From contig NZ_JAJMOX010000003.1 of assembly GCF_020991455.1 (NCBI RefSeq), forward strand, positions 372,001 through 436,000: DNA of 64,000 nucleotides, given 5' to 3'. The position numbers and the translations under genes were made by a program. A model generated the notes under the pieces. That model had not been told where the DNA came from, searched no databases, and saw only the letters and a list, made by a program, of their open reading frames with translations. Below, one piece after another: positions 52,923-61,252 of the stretch (positions within the stretch are counted from its first letter, which is position 1; each line of letters starts with the position of its first letter). This DNA comes from Flavobacterium sp. JAS. Its GTDB lineage: Bacteria; Bacteroidota; Bacteroidia; Flavobacteriales; Flavobacteriaceae.

Positions 52923-53591
52923 TTAATTCAAATCATAATCACCATTTGCCCATTTTTTACTTGGTGCAATCCAATTATCTGCAGCTTTATATAAAAAACC
53001 ATGTTTCAGGTTGGTATGTAATTCAATTTGTTTAAAATGATTTACTTTTAGTTTAGAAGTTTCTTTTCGTTTGGTAGCATCAACGCCTAAAACATCAGAT
53101 TCTTCGTAGATCATCAAGATATTTCCGCAGAAATTAATATCCGGAAATTCTTCGATATCAATGTCTCTAAAACATCCAATAAAGACAAAATTGATATCAG
53201 GATTTGCTAAAAAAGTAGAAACAAATTGTGCGATATAACCGCCTTTTGAAGTTCCGATTACCGTGATTTTATTTGGCGGAACTCCTTTTTTAAGCTGCTT
53301 TTTAATCTGTTTTGCTATTTTTTCGGCGTAGTCATGTGCATCTGTATCTTTCTTTCTGATTTCGCTAAAAACAATAAAATTATCTTTTCTAAAAGAAGCT
53401 AGAATTTCATTGTATTCCGCTTTTCCGTATTCCGGATGTGCGACGCTTAAATCATTTTGTTCGATAAAGCCATTGTGTAAAAAATAGATATAACACTGGT
53501 CTTTGTTTGGTGTTTTTTCTTGCGAAAAGCTTGTAAAAATAGTAATTAGTGTAAGTAAAAAAGTAAAGAAGAATTTTGGTAGTTGTTTCAT
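52923..53591 (-). CDS. Secreted alpha/beta-hydrolase-like protein
   Basis: A 222-residue protein with a signal peptide ending FTSFSQ. The motif VIGTSKGGYIAQF is an alpha/beta-hydrolase nucleophile elbow (GTSKGG), with a final His in LKHGFLY. A possible Asp lies in the YEESDVLG turn. The catalytic set is therefore complete in outline, but the substrate and subfamily are unknown. The gene stands alone. Confidence 0.65.
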   Translation of the reverse strand: MKQLPKFFFTFLLTLITIFTSFSQEKTPNKDQCYIYFLHNGFIEQNDLSVAHPEYGKAEYNEILASFRKDNFIVFSEIRKKDTDAHDYAEKIAKQIKKQLKKGVPPNKITVIGTSKGGYIAQFVSTFLANPDINFVFIGCFRDIDIEEFPDINFCGNILMIYEESDVLGVDATKRKETSKLKVNHFKQIELHTNLKHGFLYKAADNWIAPSKKWANGDYDLN

Positions 53592-53690
53592 AAAAAAGAT
53601 TGTTTTTTGGAATGGTTTTTAACAAATGTAAGAAAAATAGTTTGTGATTAAATTTTCTTATTTTTTTTAATTTAACAACACATTTAGGCA

Positions 53691-53717
53691 AAAAAAACGC
53701 CAATAAAATATTGGCGT
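53691..53717 (-). terminator. Terminator of the DoxX-family gene
   Basis: ACGCCAATA and TATTGGCGT pair around AAA, followed on the minus strand by a run of Ts. It lies 24 bp after the stop at 53741. Confidence 0.8.
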
Positions 53718-53740
53718 CCTTTATATTATTTTATTGTTTT

Positions 53741-54862
53741 TTAAAGACTATACGAAACATCAGATAGGTTCAAATCCTTAATATCATTATAATGTACTTT
53801 TTGAACTATAGTTCCTTTGTGTAAAACTACAATACTTGGATTAGCTCTTTCGATTGTTTTTAAAGCCGTTGCATCACAGAAATAAAAGTCAACATCTAAA
53901 CCATATTGTTTTTTTGCTTTTGCAATTTCCTCAGCTCCAGAAGCTGTCATTGCAATTACTTTATATCCTTTTGCTTTAGCATCTTTTGCTACACCTTCTA
54001 ATTTTTGCATTCCTTCAGGATTTGATAATGTCAAATCGTAAGTTACGAAAACCAATAATTTAGGTTCTTTTAATAATTCAGCTTTATAATCTGAATCTTC
54101 TTTTACCATTGTAAAATCGTGAATTGGCGGAACATAACCTTCAGTAATAACTTTGTCCTTTCTATCTACAAACGTTGCACCTTCAGGGATGTTCATCAAA
54201 TCTTTTTCAGAGAATTCTTTGTCAACTCCGTTTACTTTATAGATAAAAATCATTTCAACTACAGATTTTGGAGCACCTTCCGGAATTTCCATTCCTTTCT
54301 CAATGTTTGTTCCCACTTTGTAAGGACGGAAATCTTTTATAGGATTATGATTCAATACCCAAACAGCCATAAAAACACATAAAATTATAGCAAGAAGCGT
54401 AACTAAATTAGTTGCCATTTTTGGAAATAAAGGTTTTACAAGCTTTTTATTGATGAATAAAATCAGAATAAAGAATAGTAAAACAATATCTTTTGTAAAC
54501 GATTGCCAAGGCGTTAAATGTAAAGCGTCTCCAAAACATCCGCAATCTTTAACTACGTCAAAATAAGCAGAGTAGAAGGTAAGGAACGTGAAGAAAACGA
54601 TCAATAATAATAAAGCCCAAATAGTAAGTTTAGACTTGTAACCTACTAATAACATTACACCCAAAACTACTTCCAGAATCACCAAAAATATTGCTAATCC
54701 TAAAGCCAAAGGCTCTAAAAAAGGCATATTAAAAACAGGTTCACTAAAATATTCGGCTAGTTTATAAGAGAAACCAACCGGATCATTCAGTTTGATTAAT
54801 CCTGAAATAATAAACAATACGCCGACAAATAATCTTGAGAATTGAGTAATAATGTTTTTCAT
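53741..54862 (-). CDS. BT_3928-like DoxX-family membrane protein with thioredoxin-like tail
   Basis: The 373-residue inner-membrane protein has an N-terminal DoxX/MauE-like four-helix domain (about 1-140: SRLFVGVLFIISGLIKLNDPVGFSYKLAEYF, GCFGDALHLTPWQSFTKD with Cys pair in DCGC). A C-terminal thioredoxin-like domain follows (about 240-370) that lacks an obvious CxxC. It may take part in redox or quinone-linked respiration. The ATG at 54862 (MKNIITQFSRLFVG) is preferred to 54892, which gives a basic, non-conserved extension. DUF1599 and folP follow upstream, as commonly seen in Bacteroidota. Confidence 0.8.
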   Translation of the reverse strand: MKNIITQFSRLFVGVLFIISGLIKLNDPVGFSYKLAEYFSEPVFNMPFLEPLALGLAIFLVILEVVLGVMLLVGYKSKLTIWALLLLIVFFTFLTFYSAYFDVVKDCGCFGDALHLTPWQSFTKDIVLLFFILILFINKKLVKPLFPKMATNLVTLLAIILCVFMAVWVLNHNPIKDFRPYKVGTNIEKGMEIPEGAPKSVVEMIFIYKVNGVDKEFSEKDLMNIPEGATFVDRKDKVITEGYVPPIHDFTMVKEDSDYKAELLKEPKLLVFVTYDLTLSNPEGMQKLEGVAKDAKAKGYKVIAMTASGAEEIAKAKKQYGLDVDFYFCDATALKTIERANPSIVVLHKGTIVQKVHYNDIKDLNLSDVSYSL

Positions 54863-54880
54863 ATTTTTTTGTTTTTTCGT

Positions 54881-54934
54881 CACGAATTTCACGAATGTTC
54901 CCGAATTAATTTGTGTTAATTTGTGAAATTCGTG
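54881..54934. repeat. CACGAATT-type inverted repeat
   Basis: CACGAATTTCACGAA (54881-54895) and TTTGTGAAATTCGTG (54920-54934) differ by one base from perfect complements. It belongs to the CACGAATT-word repeats of the window. Confidence 0.6.
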
Positions 54935-54944
54935 GCTAAATTTT

Positions 54945-55484
54945 TTATTTTAATGGATTCAATACTAAGGCAAAAACAGCGTAATTAATCATGTCCTGAT
55001 AATTGGCATCAATGCCTTCAGAAACTAAAGTTTTACCTTTATTATCTTCAATTTGCTTAACGCGAAGTAATTTTTGCAGAATCAAATCAGTCAATGAACT
55101 TACACGCATATCACGCCACGCTTCTCCATAATCGTGATTTTTGGCTTCCATTAACTCTTTGGTCAATTTAACTTTAGCATCATATAATTCGGTTGCTTTT
55201 TCAACATCTAAATCAGGCTGATCAACAACGCCCAATTCTAACTGAATCAAAGCCATGATCGAATAGTTAATGATTCCGATGAATTCTCCTTTTTCATCTT
55301 CATCAACTTTACGGACTTCATTTTCCTGTAAACTTCTTATTCTTTGCGCTTTTATAAAGATTTGATCAGTCAATGATGGCAATCTCAAAATACGCCATGC
55401 ACTACCATAATCTGTCATTTTATTGATAAATAAAGTTCGGCAAACCGTAATTACATTATCATATTCAAGGGAAGTATTCTTCAT
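54945..55484 (-). CDS. DUF1599 family protein with internal duplication
   Basis: A 179-residue cytoplasmic protein with two similar halves: GSAWRILRLPSLTDQIFIKA and GEAWRDMRVSSLTDLILQKL, each followed by a helix with a conserved Ile/Asn pair. DUF1599 is a nucleotide-modification-associated domain of all-alpha NTP-pyrophosphatase type, but catalysis here is unproven. It is divergent from folP. Confidence 0.82.
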   Translation of the reverse strand: MKNTSLEYDNVITVCRTLFINKMTDYGSAWRILRLPSLTDQIFIKAQRIRSLQENEVRKVDEDEKGEFIGIINYSIMALIQLELGVVDQPDLDVEKATELYDAKVKLTKELMEAKNHDYGEAWRDMRVSSLTDLILQKLLRVKQIEDNKGKTLVSEGIDANYQDMINYAVFALVLNPLK

Positions 55485-55537
55485 TTATTGCTGTATATTT
55501 GCTAAAATTTCTTCAAAAATAGGGATTATATTAAAGA

Positions 55538-55696
55538 GTTTCAAGTTTCAGGTTTTCTTTGTTTCAAGTTTTTTCTAAACAAAGTGTTAATGCCAACAAT
55601 TTGAAACTGTAAAAAAGTTTCAAGTTTCAGGTTTTCTTTGTTTCAAGTTCAAGTGCTTGCGCAATCTACGTTAACCTGAAACTTGAAACCTGAAAC
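55538..55696. repeat. TTTCAAGTTTCAGG repeats upstream of folP
   Basis: A 33-bp sequence starting GTTTCAAGTTTCAGG occurs at 55538-55570 and again at 55617-55649. The inverted form AACCTGAAACTTGAAAC lies at 55673-55689, next to further copies. The gap thus can fold into several alternative hairpins. Confidence 0.7.
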
Positions 55697-55712
55697 AAAA
55701 ATAACAAAAGAT

Positions 55713-56540
55713 ATGCTGATTAACTGCAAAGGGCAACTTATAGATTTGTCGATTCCTAAAGTAATGGGGATTTTGAATGTGACGCCAAACTCTTTTTTTG
55801 ACGGCGGAAAGTATAAAAATGAAGCTGAAATTATCTCGCAAGTTGATAAAATGCTATCTGAAGGAGCGACATTTATTGATATTGGTGCTTATTCCAGTAA
55901 ACCAAGTGCTGAGTTTGTCACGGAACAAGAAGAGATTGAACGAATTGTTCCGGTAATTGAATTGATTTTAAAGCATTTTCCGGAAACGTTATTGTCTATT
56001 GATACTTTTAGAGCTGCCGTTACAAAAGCGAGTATAGAAAGTGGTGCAGCACTTATAAACGATATTGCAGCGGGAGAACTGGACGATAAAATGGTTGAGG
56101 TAATTGCCCAATATAATGTTCCGTATATCATGATGCACATGCGTGGAAATCCACAAACGATGCAAAGTTTGACACAGTATGATGATATTGTAAAAGAAAT
56201 GCTTTTCTATTTTTCTGAGAAAGTAAAACATGCAAGAAGCCTCGGAATTAATGATTTGATCTTAGATCCAGGTTTCGGATTTGCCAAAACAACAGATCAG
56301 AATTATGAGGTTTTACAAAAAATGGAGCTTTTTAATTTGTTGGAATTACCAGTTTTAGCAGGAGTTTCCAGAAAATCAATGATTTATAAAACACTTGGTA
56401 ATACAGCGCAAGATGCTCTAAACGGAACAACAGTTATTAATACAATTGCTTTGACGAAAGGTGCAAAAATCCTTCGTGTTCATGATGTAAAAGAAGCTAT
56501 GGAATGTGTTACTTTGTTTGAGAAAATGGGATTGAAATAG
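55713..56540 (+). CDS. folP: Dihydropteroate synthase
   Basis: The folate-pathway enzyme joins dihydropterin pyrophosphate and p-aminobenzoate. The 275-residue barrel shows VMGILNVTPNSFFDGGK, FIDIGAYSSKPSAE, DTFRAAV, INDIAAGELDD, MHMRGNPQTM and LDPGFGFAKT. The start is the ATG at 55713; a TTG in frame at 55683 lies in the repeat region and gives a non-conserved MKPETKITKD lead. The DUF1599 and DoxX genes lie divergent and upstream. Confidence 0.95.
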   Translation: MLINCKGQLIDLSIPKVMGILNVTPNSFFDGGKYKNEAEIISQVDKMLSEGATFIDIGAYSSKPSAEFVTEQEEIERIVPVIELILKHFPETLLSIDTFRAAVTKASIESGAALINDIAAGELDDKMVEVIAQYNVPYIMMHMRGNPQTMQSLTQYDDIVKEMLFYFSEKVKHARSLGINDLILDPGFGFAKTTDQNYEVLQKMELFNLLELPVLAGVSRKSMIYKTLGNTAQDALNGTTVINTIALTKGAKILRVHDVKEAMECVTLFEKMGLK

Positions 56541-56562
56541 ATAAATTGAGTAAGTTTAAATT

Positions 56563-57219
56563 ATGGAAAAACCAAATATTATAAATAGCTTTAATGTACT
56601 TCAAAATATCATAATAGAAGAAAATAATGTATTATTCTCTTTTAGCGATGTCCATAATTGGGGAGAAAATGGAGAAATAAATTATCAGCTCCAGTCTAGT
56701 GATTTTTATGAAGTTGTAGAAGTAAATTTTAATTTAGATCACGCAGATTTACTTGATTTATATTGGAAAATCAGAAGATATATTGGTGAAGAATTTTTCA
56801 TAGTAGAGAACGGCGATAGAATAAATATCTACAAAGGAGAAATATGTGATTATGAGGAAGAGTGGGGACTTTTTGATGATTTAGATGATGATATTTTAAT
56901 TCTGAATTATAAAAAATATAACATTCAAAAATCTTTACAAGATTGGAAGAATGATTATGAGAGTTTACAGAAAAGATATTACTCATTATATAAAAAGAAA
57001 AGAATACAAGTAGAAAATTTTAGAGAAAAAATAAAATTAGAATTAAAAGAGAAAATTGAAGAACGCTTGGAACAACAAAATTTTTCAAATAAAAAGTATA
57101 AAAATACGGATGTTTTGAGTCAGGACGAAGTGAATAAAATAATAGAGATAGCTTTGGATGACAATTACAACGATCTAAGGAACGATTTGTTTACTGAATC
57201 TTTATTCGAGGAATTATAA
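56563..57219 (+). CDS. Hypothetical protein, charged and coiled
   Basis: A 218-residue protein that I do not recognise. The N-terminal half is acidic (EEEWGLFDDLDDDILILNY). From about 130 it forms a long charged helix (KKKRIQVENFREKIKLELKEKIEERLEQQ), probably a coiled coil. It is very AT-rich even for this genome. It starts 22 bp after folP and may be cotranscribed, but no functional link is visible. Confidence 0.55.
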   Translation: MEKPNIINSFNVLQNIIIEENNVLFSFSDVHNWGENGEINYQLQSSDFYEVVEVNFNLDHADLLDLYWKIRRYIGEEFFIVENGDRINIYKGEICDYEEEWGLFDDLDDDILILNYKKYNIQKSLQDWKNDYESLQKRYYSLYKKKRIQVENFREKIKLELKEKIEERLEQQNFSNKKYKNTDVLSQDEVNKIIEIALDDNYNDLRNDLFTESLFEEL

Positions 57220-57255
57220 ATTTGATTAATTATCCAGATTTATTCAATAATTAAA

Positions 57256-57903
57256 ATGAAAAAAATAAACATGAAATACTTCAGCTTAATATTCATATTT
57301 CTTCTTTTTTCCTGCGAAGAAAAAAAAGACGTTCTACTTCCAAAAGCAAATGTTTCTATAGTGAAAGATGTACAAGATCATTCGCCAATTTATATCTTTT
57401 TTAAAACAGAAGGAAAAGATACAATTGCTGATGTAAACCGAAAAAACAGCATTATTTCAACCAATTGGATTTTTAATATAGACAAACGTTTACCGTTAAG
57501 ATTGGTAATTCCGGAAGTAATGAAACTCCAGGAAAAAAAGCGAGCAGAAAAAGTCCATAAAAACGAAAAAGCTGAAAATTATTATTCTTACGCAGATTCG
57601 ATCGGGAAGAATATGGCCTTTTTACCTTTCACGAAAGTGTATTATAAAACAGAAAAACCAACTCAAGGAACTTTTGTGTTTTATTTTAGAAAAGGAAAAG
57701 AACAAGTTTTGATGGGAAATAAGGAAATAAAAATATCAGAAATATTAAAATATTTTTATAGTATAAAATTCGAAAGAGTACCAGATCTAGTGTTTTTATT
57801 TGATAAGAACATGAGTTATGAAGAGTACATTCAAGATAAAATTTTACTGCAAAAATACGTTTCTCACAATCTTGATAAACTTCCAGTAGAATTTATTTAC
57901 TAA
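57256..57903 (+). CDS. Hypothetical lipoprotein
   Basis: A 215-residue protein with lipobox LFSC after a strong hydrophobic stretch. A second ATG at 57271 (MKYFSLIF) may be the true start. The mature part carries KNMAFLPFTKVYYKTEKPTQG and mixed alpha/beta segments. No family is recognised. It follows the 56563 gene by 36 bp and ends at a terminator. Confidence 0.55.
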   Translation: MKKINMKYFSLIFIFLLFSCEEKKDVLLPKANVSIVKDVQDHSPIYIFFKTEGKDTIADVNRKNSIISTNWIFNIDKRLPLRLVIPEVMKLQEKKRAEKVHKNEKAENYYSYADSIGKNMAFLPFTKVYYKTEKPTQGTFVFYFRKGKEQVLMGNKEIKISEILKYFYSIKFERVPDLVFLFDKNMSYEEYIQDKILLQKYVSHNLDKLPVEFIY

Positions 57904-57920
57904 AGACTGAAACAAAAAAT

Positions 57921-57960
57921 AAATCCTTTCTGTATCATAATAATAGAAAGGATTTGTTTT
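57921..57960. terminator. Terminator between convergent genes
   Basis: AAATCCTTTCT and AGAAAGGATTT form an 11-bp stem with a 13-nt loop; the right arm is followed by GTTTTTT. It serves the plus-strand lipoprotein gene and perhaps the CHRD gene on the minus strand. Confidence 0.7.
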
Positions 57961-57971
57961 TTAGGTTGGCT

Positions 57972-58436
57972 TTAATAGCCGCCTCCACCACCTCCGCCAC
58001 CGCCGGAAGTTCCTGTTTTAATAAGTGTCCCACTTATTTCTCCACTAGGGAAGGCTACAGTATGTAAGTTTACATAATAGTGACCCGCCATAAGTTCTGT
58101 TATTTGAGCATCAGTTATTGTGAAATTTAAAACTATTGGAGAAGTAGTAACAACAGCATCAGGAAAAGGAAATAAAATTGTTCCGTCAGCCGCATGTATA
58201 TGGCCGTGGTTAGGTGTGATTCCTGAATAGTTTACGGTAATATCAAATGTTTTGGCACTTTGATTAAGTTTAAGCGTTGCACTACCACTACCCGCTGAAC
58301 CTGTACCTGCAACTGGGGTTAAGCTAGCTGAAAAGGTCACAATGACTGGCGTATTGTTATTGTCATCATTACTGGAGCAAGAAACTCCAATCAAAAGCAA
58401 AAGAAAAAGTACTGAAAATTTAAGCAGAGTTTTCAT
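57972..58436 (-). CDS. CHRD domain lipoprotein with glycine tail
   Basis: The 154-residue protein has lipobox SC at Cys20 and a CHRD domain: FSASLTPVAGTGSAGSGSATL, GHIHAADGTILF and GHYYVNLHTVAFPSGEISG, which form a beta sandwich with conserved His. It ends in SGGGGGGGGGY, a run of nine Gly. The domain is found in chordin and bacterial envelope proteins; its bacterial role is unclear. The Gly tail is unusual and may be a linker or a replication-slippage product. Confidence 0.8.
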   Translation of the reverse strand: MKTLLKFSVLFLLLLIGVSCSSNDDNNNTPVIVTFSASLTPVAGTGSAGSGSATLKLNQSAKTFDITVNYSGITPNHGHIHAADGTILFPFPDAVVTTSPIVLNFTITDAQITELMAGHYYVNLHTVAFPSGEISGTLIKTGTSGGGGGGGGGY

Positions 58437-58667
58437 AATTATATATTTTTTAGGGTTAAAAAAAGGTTAAAAAAATATAATTATTAAATTTTATTATGAT
58501 TTAATAAAAATATAACAAATTTAATGTTTTATTTTTATTTAAGTGGGGTTTTAGATGTAAAATGCTGTTTGTAAGGTGTCTAAGGTGTTTTTGGTGTGTT
58601 GTTGTAAAAGTTTGCTATAAAAAGGTTACTGCTATAATTGGACGAGAATATGATGTAGCACTTAATT
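58437..58667. other. AT-rich gap upstream of the CHRD gene
   Basis: I see no gene or long dyad here. It must contain the promoter of the CHRD lipoprotein. Confidence 0.4.
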
Positions 58668-59141
58668 TTATTGATGGTGATAAGGTTCATTCCTTAAAAT
58701 CGTAAAGCCACGGTACAATTGCTCAATAAAAAACAAACGAACCATTTGATGCGAAAATGTCATTAGCGAAAGCGAAATTTTTCCTTGTGCTTTACTGTAA
58801 ACAGTATCAGAGAATCCGTAAGGGCCGCCAATTACAAAAACAAGCGTTTTGATTCCAGAATTCATTTTCTTTTGTAATTCTTCAGAAAAACCAACGCTTG
58901 AGAAGTTTTTTCCGTTTTCATCCAGTAAAATCAATTGATCGGTTGGCGAAAGTTTTGACAAAATCAATTCCCCTTCTTTTTCCTTTTGCTGACTTTCAGA
59001 TAAATTCTTGACGTTTTTGATATCCGGAATAATTTCCAAATCAAATTTGATATAAAACGACAAACGTTTGGTATAATCGTCAATTAAAGTCTGCAACGAT
59101 TTATTATCGGTTTTGCCAATGGCGATAAGTTTGATATTCAT
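58668..59141 (-). CDS. rlmH: 23S rRNA pseudouridine-1915 N3-methyltransferase RlmH
   Basis: The 157-residue SPOUT methyltransferase acts on helix 69 of 23S rRNA, the same region modified by RluD. It contains LILLDENGKNFSS, VFVIGGPYGFSDTVY and the final LSLMTFSHQMVRLFFIEQLYRGFTILRNEPYHH. The ATG at 59141 (MNIKLIAIGKTD) gives the normal length; the in-frame ATG at 59180 adds 13 residues from the repeat-rich gap. Confidence 0.96.
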   Translation of the reverse strand: MNIKLIAIGKTDNKSLQTLIDDYTKRLSFYIKFDLEIIPDIKNVKNLSESQQKEKEGELILSKLSPTDQLILLDENGKNFSSVGFSEELQKKMNSGIKTLVFVIGGPYGFSDTVYSKAQGKISLSLMTFSHQMVRLFFIEQLYRGFTILRNEPYHHQ

Positions 59142-59156
59142 TTTGGTGTTTTTTTT

Positions 59157-59227
59157 GCCACGAATTACACGAATGAGCACGAATTAAAAAACCTGTGTTA
59201 ATCCGCTTAATCCGTAAAATCTGTGGG
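59157..59227. repeat. Mosaic CACGAATT/AATCCG repeat
   Basis: GCCACGAATTACACGAATGA is followed by AATCCGCTTAATCCGTAAAA and CTGTGGGC. The two halves carry the words of the two main intergenic repeat families, with weak complementarity at the ends. Confidence 0.5.
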
Positions 59228-59530
59228 CTATTTTCTATTCTCAAAAACGGTTTCGAAATGTTCTACAACAGGAAAAGGTTCATAATAATGATGTAAAATC
59301 TTTTTCCATTCCAGATAAGCTTTAGAAGATCTAAAGCCTACAGTATGATCTTCAAGCGTGTTCCAATCCACTAATAAAAGATATTTGTTCTCGACTTCAA
59401 GACATTTCTCTAAACGATGTCCTAAATAACCATCAATAGACGAAATATACTGACTTGCTTTTGCAAAATCACTTTCAAATTGATTTGCAAAATCAGGTTT
59501 TACATATAGAAAGACCGCTTCCAGAATCAT
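59228..59530 (-). CDS. Antibiotic biosynthesis monooxygenase (ABM) domain protein
   Basis: A 100-residue ferredoxin-like dimeric alpha/beta protein: ILEAVFLYVKPDFANQFES, GYLGHRLEKCLEVENKYLLLVDWNTLEDHTVGF and a conserved His/Tyr set. Members act as small monooxygenases or as stand-alone folds of unknown substrate. It lies between rlmH and the adenosine deaminase gene with repeats on both sides. Confidence 0.8.
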   Translation of the reverse strand: MILEAVFLYVKPDFANQFESDFAKASQYISSIDGYLGHRLEKCLEVENKYLLLVDWNTLEDHTVGFRSSKAYLEWKKILHHYYEPFPVVEHFETVFENRK

Positions 59531-59544
59531 AAAATGAATTTTTT

Positions 59545-59610
59545 ATCTGCTAAATCTGCTAAATCTGCGGGAAAAAATTATCTCTCGCAGATTTAGCAGA
59601 TTTAGCAGAT
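59545..59610. repeat. 25-bp perfect CAGATT-type inverted repeat
   Basis: Arms at 59545-59569 and 59586-59610 are perfect complements, 16 nt apart. Each arm is three copies of ATCTGC spaced by TAA. It lies between the ABM and adenosine deaminase genes and could serve as a terminator of the latter on the minus strand. Confidence 0.85.
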
Positions 59611-59621
59611 TTTATTTTTAT

Positions 59622-61040
59622 TTAGTTTTTAGAAAAATTTGATTCAAAAGTTTTAAATCTTGCGTCTAAGTCTTTTAATAATTGCTTTTTAACTGATGCA
59701 TCCTGAATAAAACTATAATTGATGCTGTTGTAAACGTATTGTTTTATCGTAGCATACGAAACATCAGGATATCTTTTGGCAAGCAAAACATATTGTTCTG
59801 TCATGTTTGTTCTTAAAATTCCGGCATCGTCAGTACTAATTACGATTGGCACATTAAATTCTTTGTAAAGTGTAAACGGATGTCTGTTTTCTTTTACTTT
59901 CAGAATGAATTCGTTACTTGTTAAGTTGATCTCAATCGGAATGTTGTTTTTTGCCATATAACGCAATAAATCGTATGAATTGGCTTCATAAGCGATATCA
60001 ACTCCGTGTCCAATTCTGTTAGCACCGGCAACATAAATTGCATCGTTAATATGCCACGTTAAATCTTCTGGCTGAACCAATCCTAAAGTTAATTCTCCCG
60101 CATGAAGCGTATATTTCACATCAGGATATTTAGAATGACAGTATTTAAACATTAGCATGTGTAGCCAATAATCTTTCATAGAATTTTCACCATGTTCCGG
60201 AGAAACAATGTTCACACCTGCAACTAGTTTGCTATCGTTTGCCGAGATAAAGGCAATCGTCAGGTTTTTGAATAAATCAACCGGATCCATAAAACGAAGC
60301 ACAAAATTTTGATAACGCATTGTGAATTTGTCGTCGTCAATTTTTAAGTCTTTATGCAGTTTTGCAATGAAATTAGTATTGAAGTCTGTAGCGTATTTTT
60401 TAGCATCTTTTTGCTGAATTGATTTATACAATTCGTCTAAAAGTTTCAGAACAGCTTTTTCGTCTTTTTGAGCTGCTGCCTGACGTAGTTTCGAATTGAA
60501 ATCAGTTAAATCAGAAACGTTCATATCGCACGGAATCGTTGATAATTGTGTTTCGATATAACTTACGTTTTCAGCAATCGCACGTTTTTTTAATTCCAGC
60601 ATGCCTTCGGAAAAATGACCTTTGATAGTAGGTTCGAATTTTTGAAAAGAGTCAAAAAACAAATCGTCAGAAGGAACCGAAACACCATTATAATCTTTAG
60701 CAGACCAGGTTTGCATTACTTGTTGTTCGTAGAAAGCTAGTTTGCCTTCATTTTTAAGTGAAGAAAATGTTTGCCAATTGCCAATTGCAGGTTTGGTTTT
60801 AGAGACTGCCATGGTTTCCAGATTCAAATAAAAATCCTCTGCAATTGCTCTTTCCAAAAGAGGTTCTGCATAAACTGATCCTGAAAAATGATGGTGTAAA
60901 TCGCCGCCCTTTGGCATTTGTTGAAAGAAAGCTGTTAAGAGAGCTTCGTTATTTCTGTTTTTAGTTAAATAATTTTCAGCCGTTTGAGAAAAGCCGATTT
61001 GTGCTATGAAAATACAGAAAAGTGTAATTATCCTCGTCAT
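59622..61040 (-). CDS. Secreted adenosine deaminase-family protein
   Basis: The 472-residue protein has a signal peptide ending QIGFSQ. The deaminase barrel shows GDLHHHFSGS (His pair for zinc), LHAGELTLG, IGHGVDIAYE and VISTDDAGIL (catalytic Asp pair). This secreted subfamily resembles ADGF-type deaminases more than the cytoplasmic bacterial Add. Substrate (adenosine, deoxyadenosine or other) is inferred. A -7 box TACATTTG lies upstream. Confidence 0.85.
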   Translation of the reverse strand: MTRIITLFCIFIAQIGFSQTAENYLTKNRNNEALLTAFFQQMPKGGDLHHHFSGSVYAEPLLERAIAEDFYLNLETMAVSKTKPAIGNWQTFSSLKNEGKLAFYEQQVMQTWSAKDYNGVSVPSDDLFFDSFQKFEPTIKGHFSEGMLELKKRAIAENVSYIETQLSTIPCDMNVSDLTDFNSKLRQAAAQKDEKAVLKLLDELYKSIQQKDAKKYATDFNTNFIAKLHKDLKIDDDKFTMRYQNFVLRFMDPVDLFKNLTIAFISANDSKLVAGVNIVSPEHGENSMKDYWLHMLMFKYCHSKYPDVKYTLHAGELTLGLVQPEDLTWHINDAIYVAGANRIGHGVDIAYEANSYDLLRYMAKNNIPIEINLTSNEFILKVKENRHPFTLYKEFNVPIVISTDDAGILRTNMTEQYVLLAKRYPDVSYATIKQYVYNSINYSFIQDASVKKQLLKDLDARFKTFESNFSKN

Positions 61041-61061
61041 ACTCTAAGTTTAAATTACATG

Positions 61062-61069
61062 CAAATGTA
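61062..61069 (-). promoter_or_regulatory. -7 box of the deaminase gene
   Basis: TACATTTG on the minus strand fits TANNTTTG and lies 21 bp before the start. No -33 element is clear. Confidence 0.4.
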
Positions 61070-61116
61070 ATGGTTTTTGAGGAGATTTGAAAATTTGATT
61101 TTTCGATATATAGATT

Positions 61117-61213
61117 TAACCGCAAAGAACGCAAGGTTTTTTATCTGCAAGACTTAATACAAACGCAAAGTTCGCAAAGCTTTACCTAAAAACTTTGCGA
61201 ACTTTGCGGTTAA
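61117..61213. repeat. CGCAAAG-type inverted repeat
   Basis: The outer arms start TTAACCGCAAAG and end CTTTGCGGTTAA with some mismatches inside. An inner perfect 16-bp hairpin (CGCAAAGTTCGCAAAG at 61164-61179, complement at 61193-61208) lies within. It is followed by a common CTTAG-word repeat at 61219-61256. Confidence 0.75.
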
Positions 61214-61252
61214 AAAAACTTAGAAACTTAGCACCTCAGCACCTTAGTGCCT

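Noticed and set aside
59545..59610. Possible CRISPR array from the repeated ATCTGC units
   Set aside because: The units are 9 bp with no spacers of constant length, and no cas genes are near; it is an inverted repeat.
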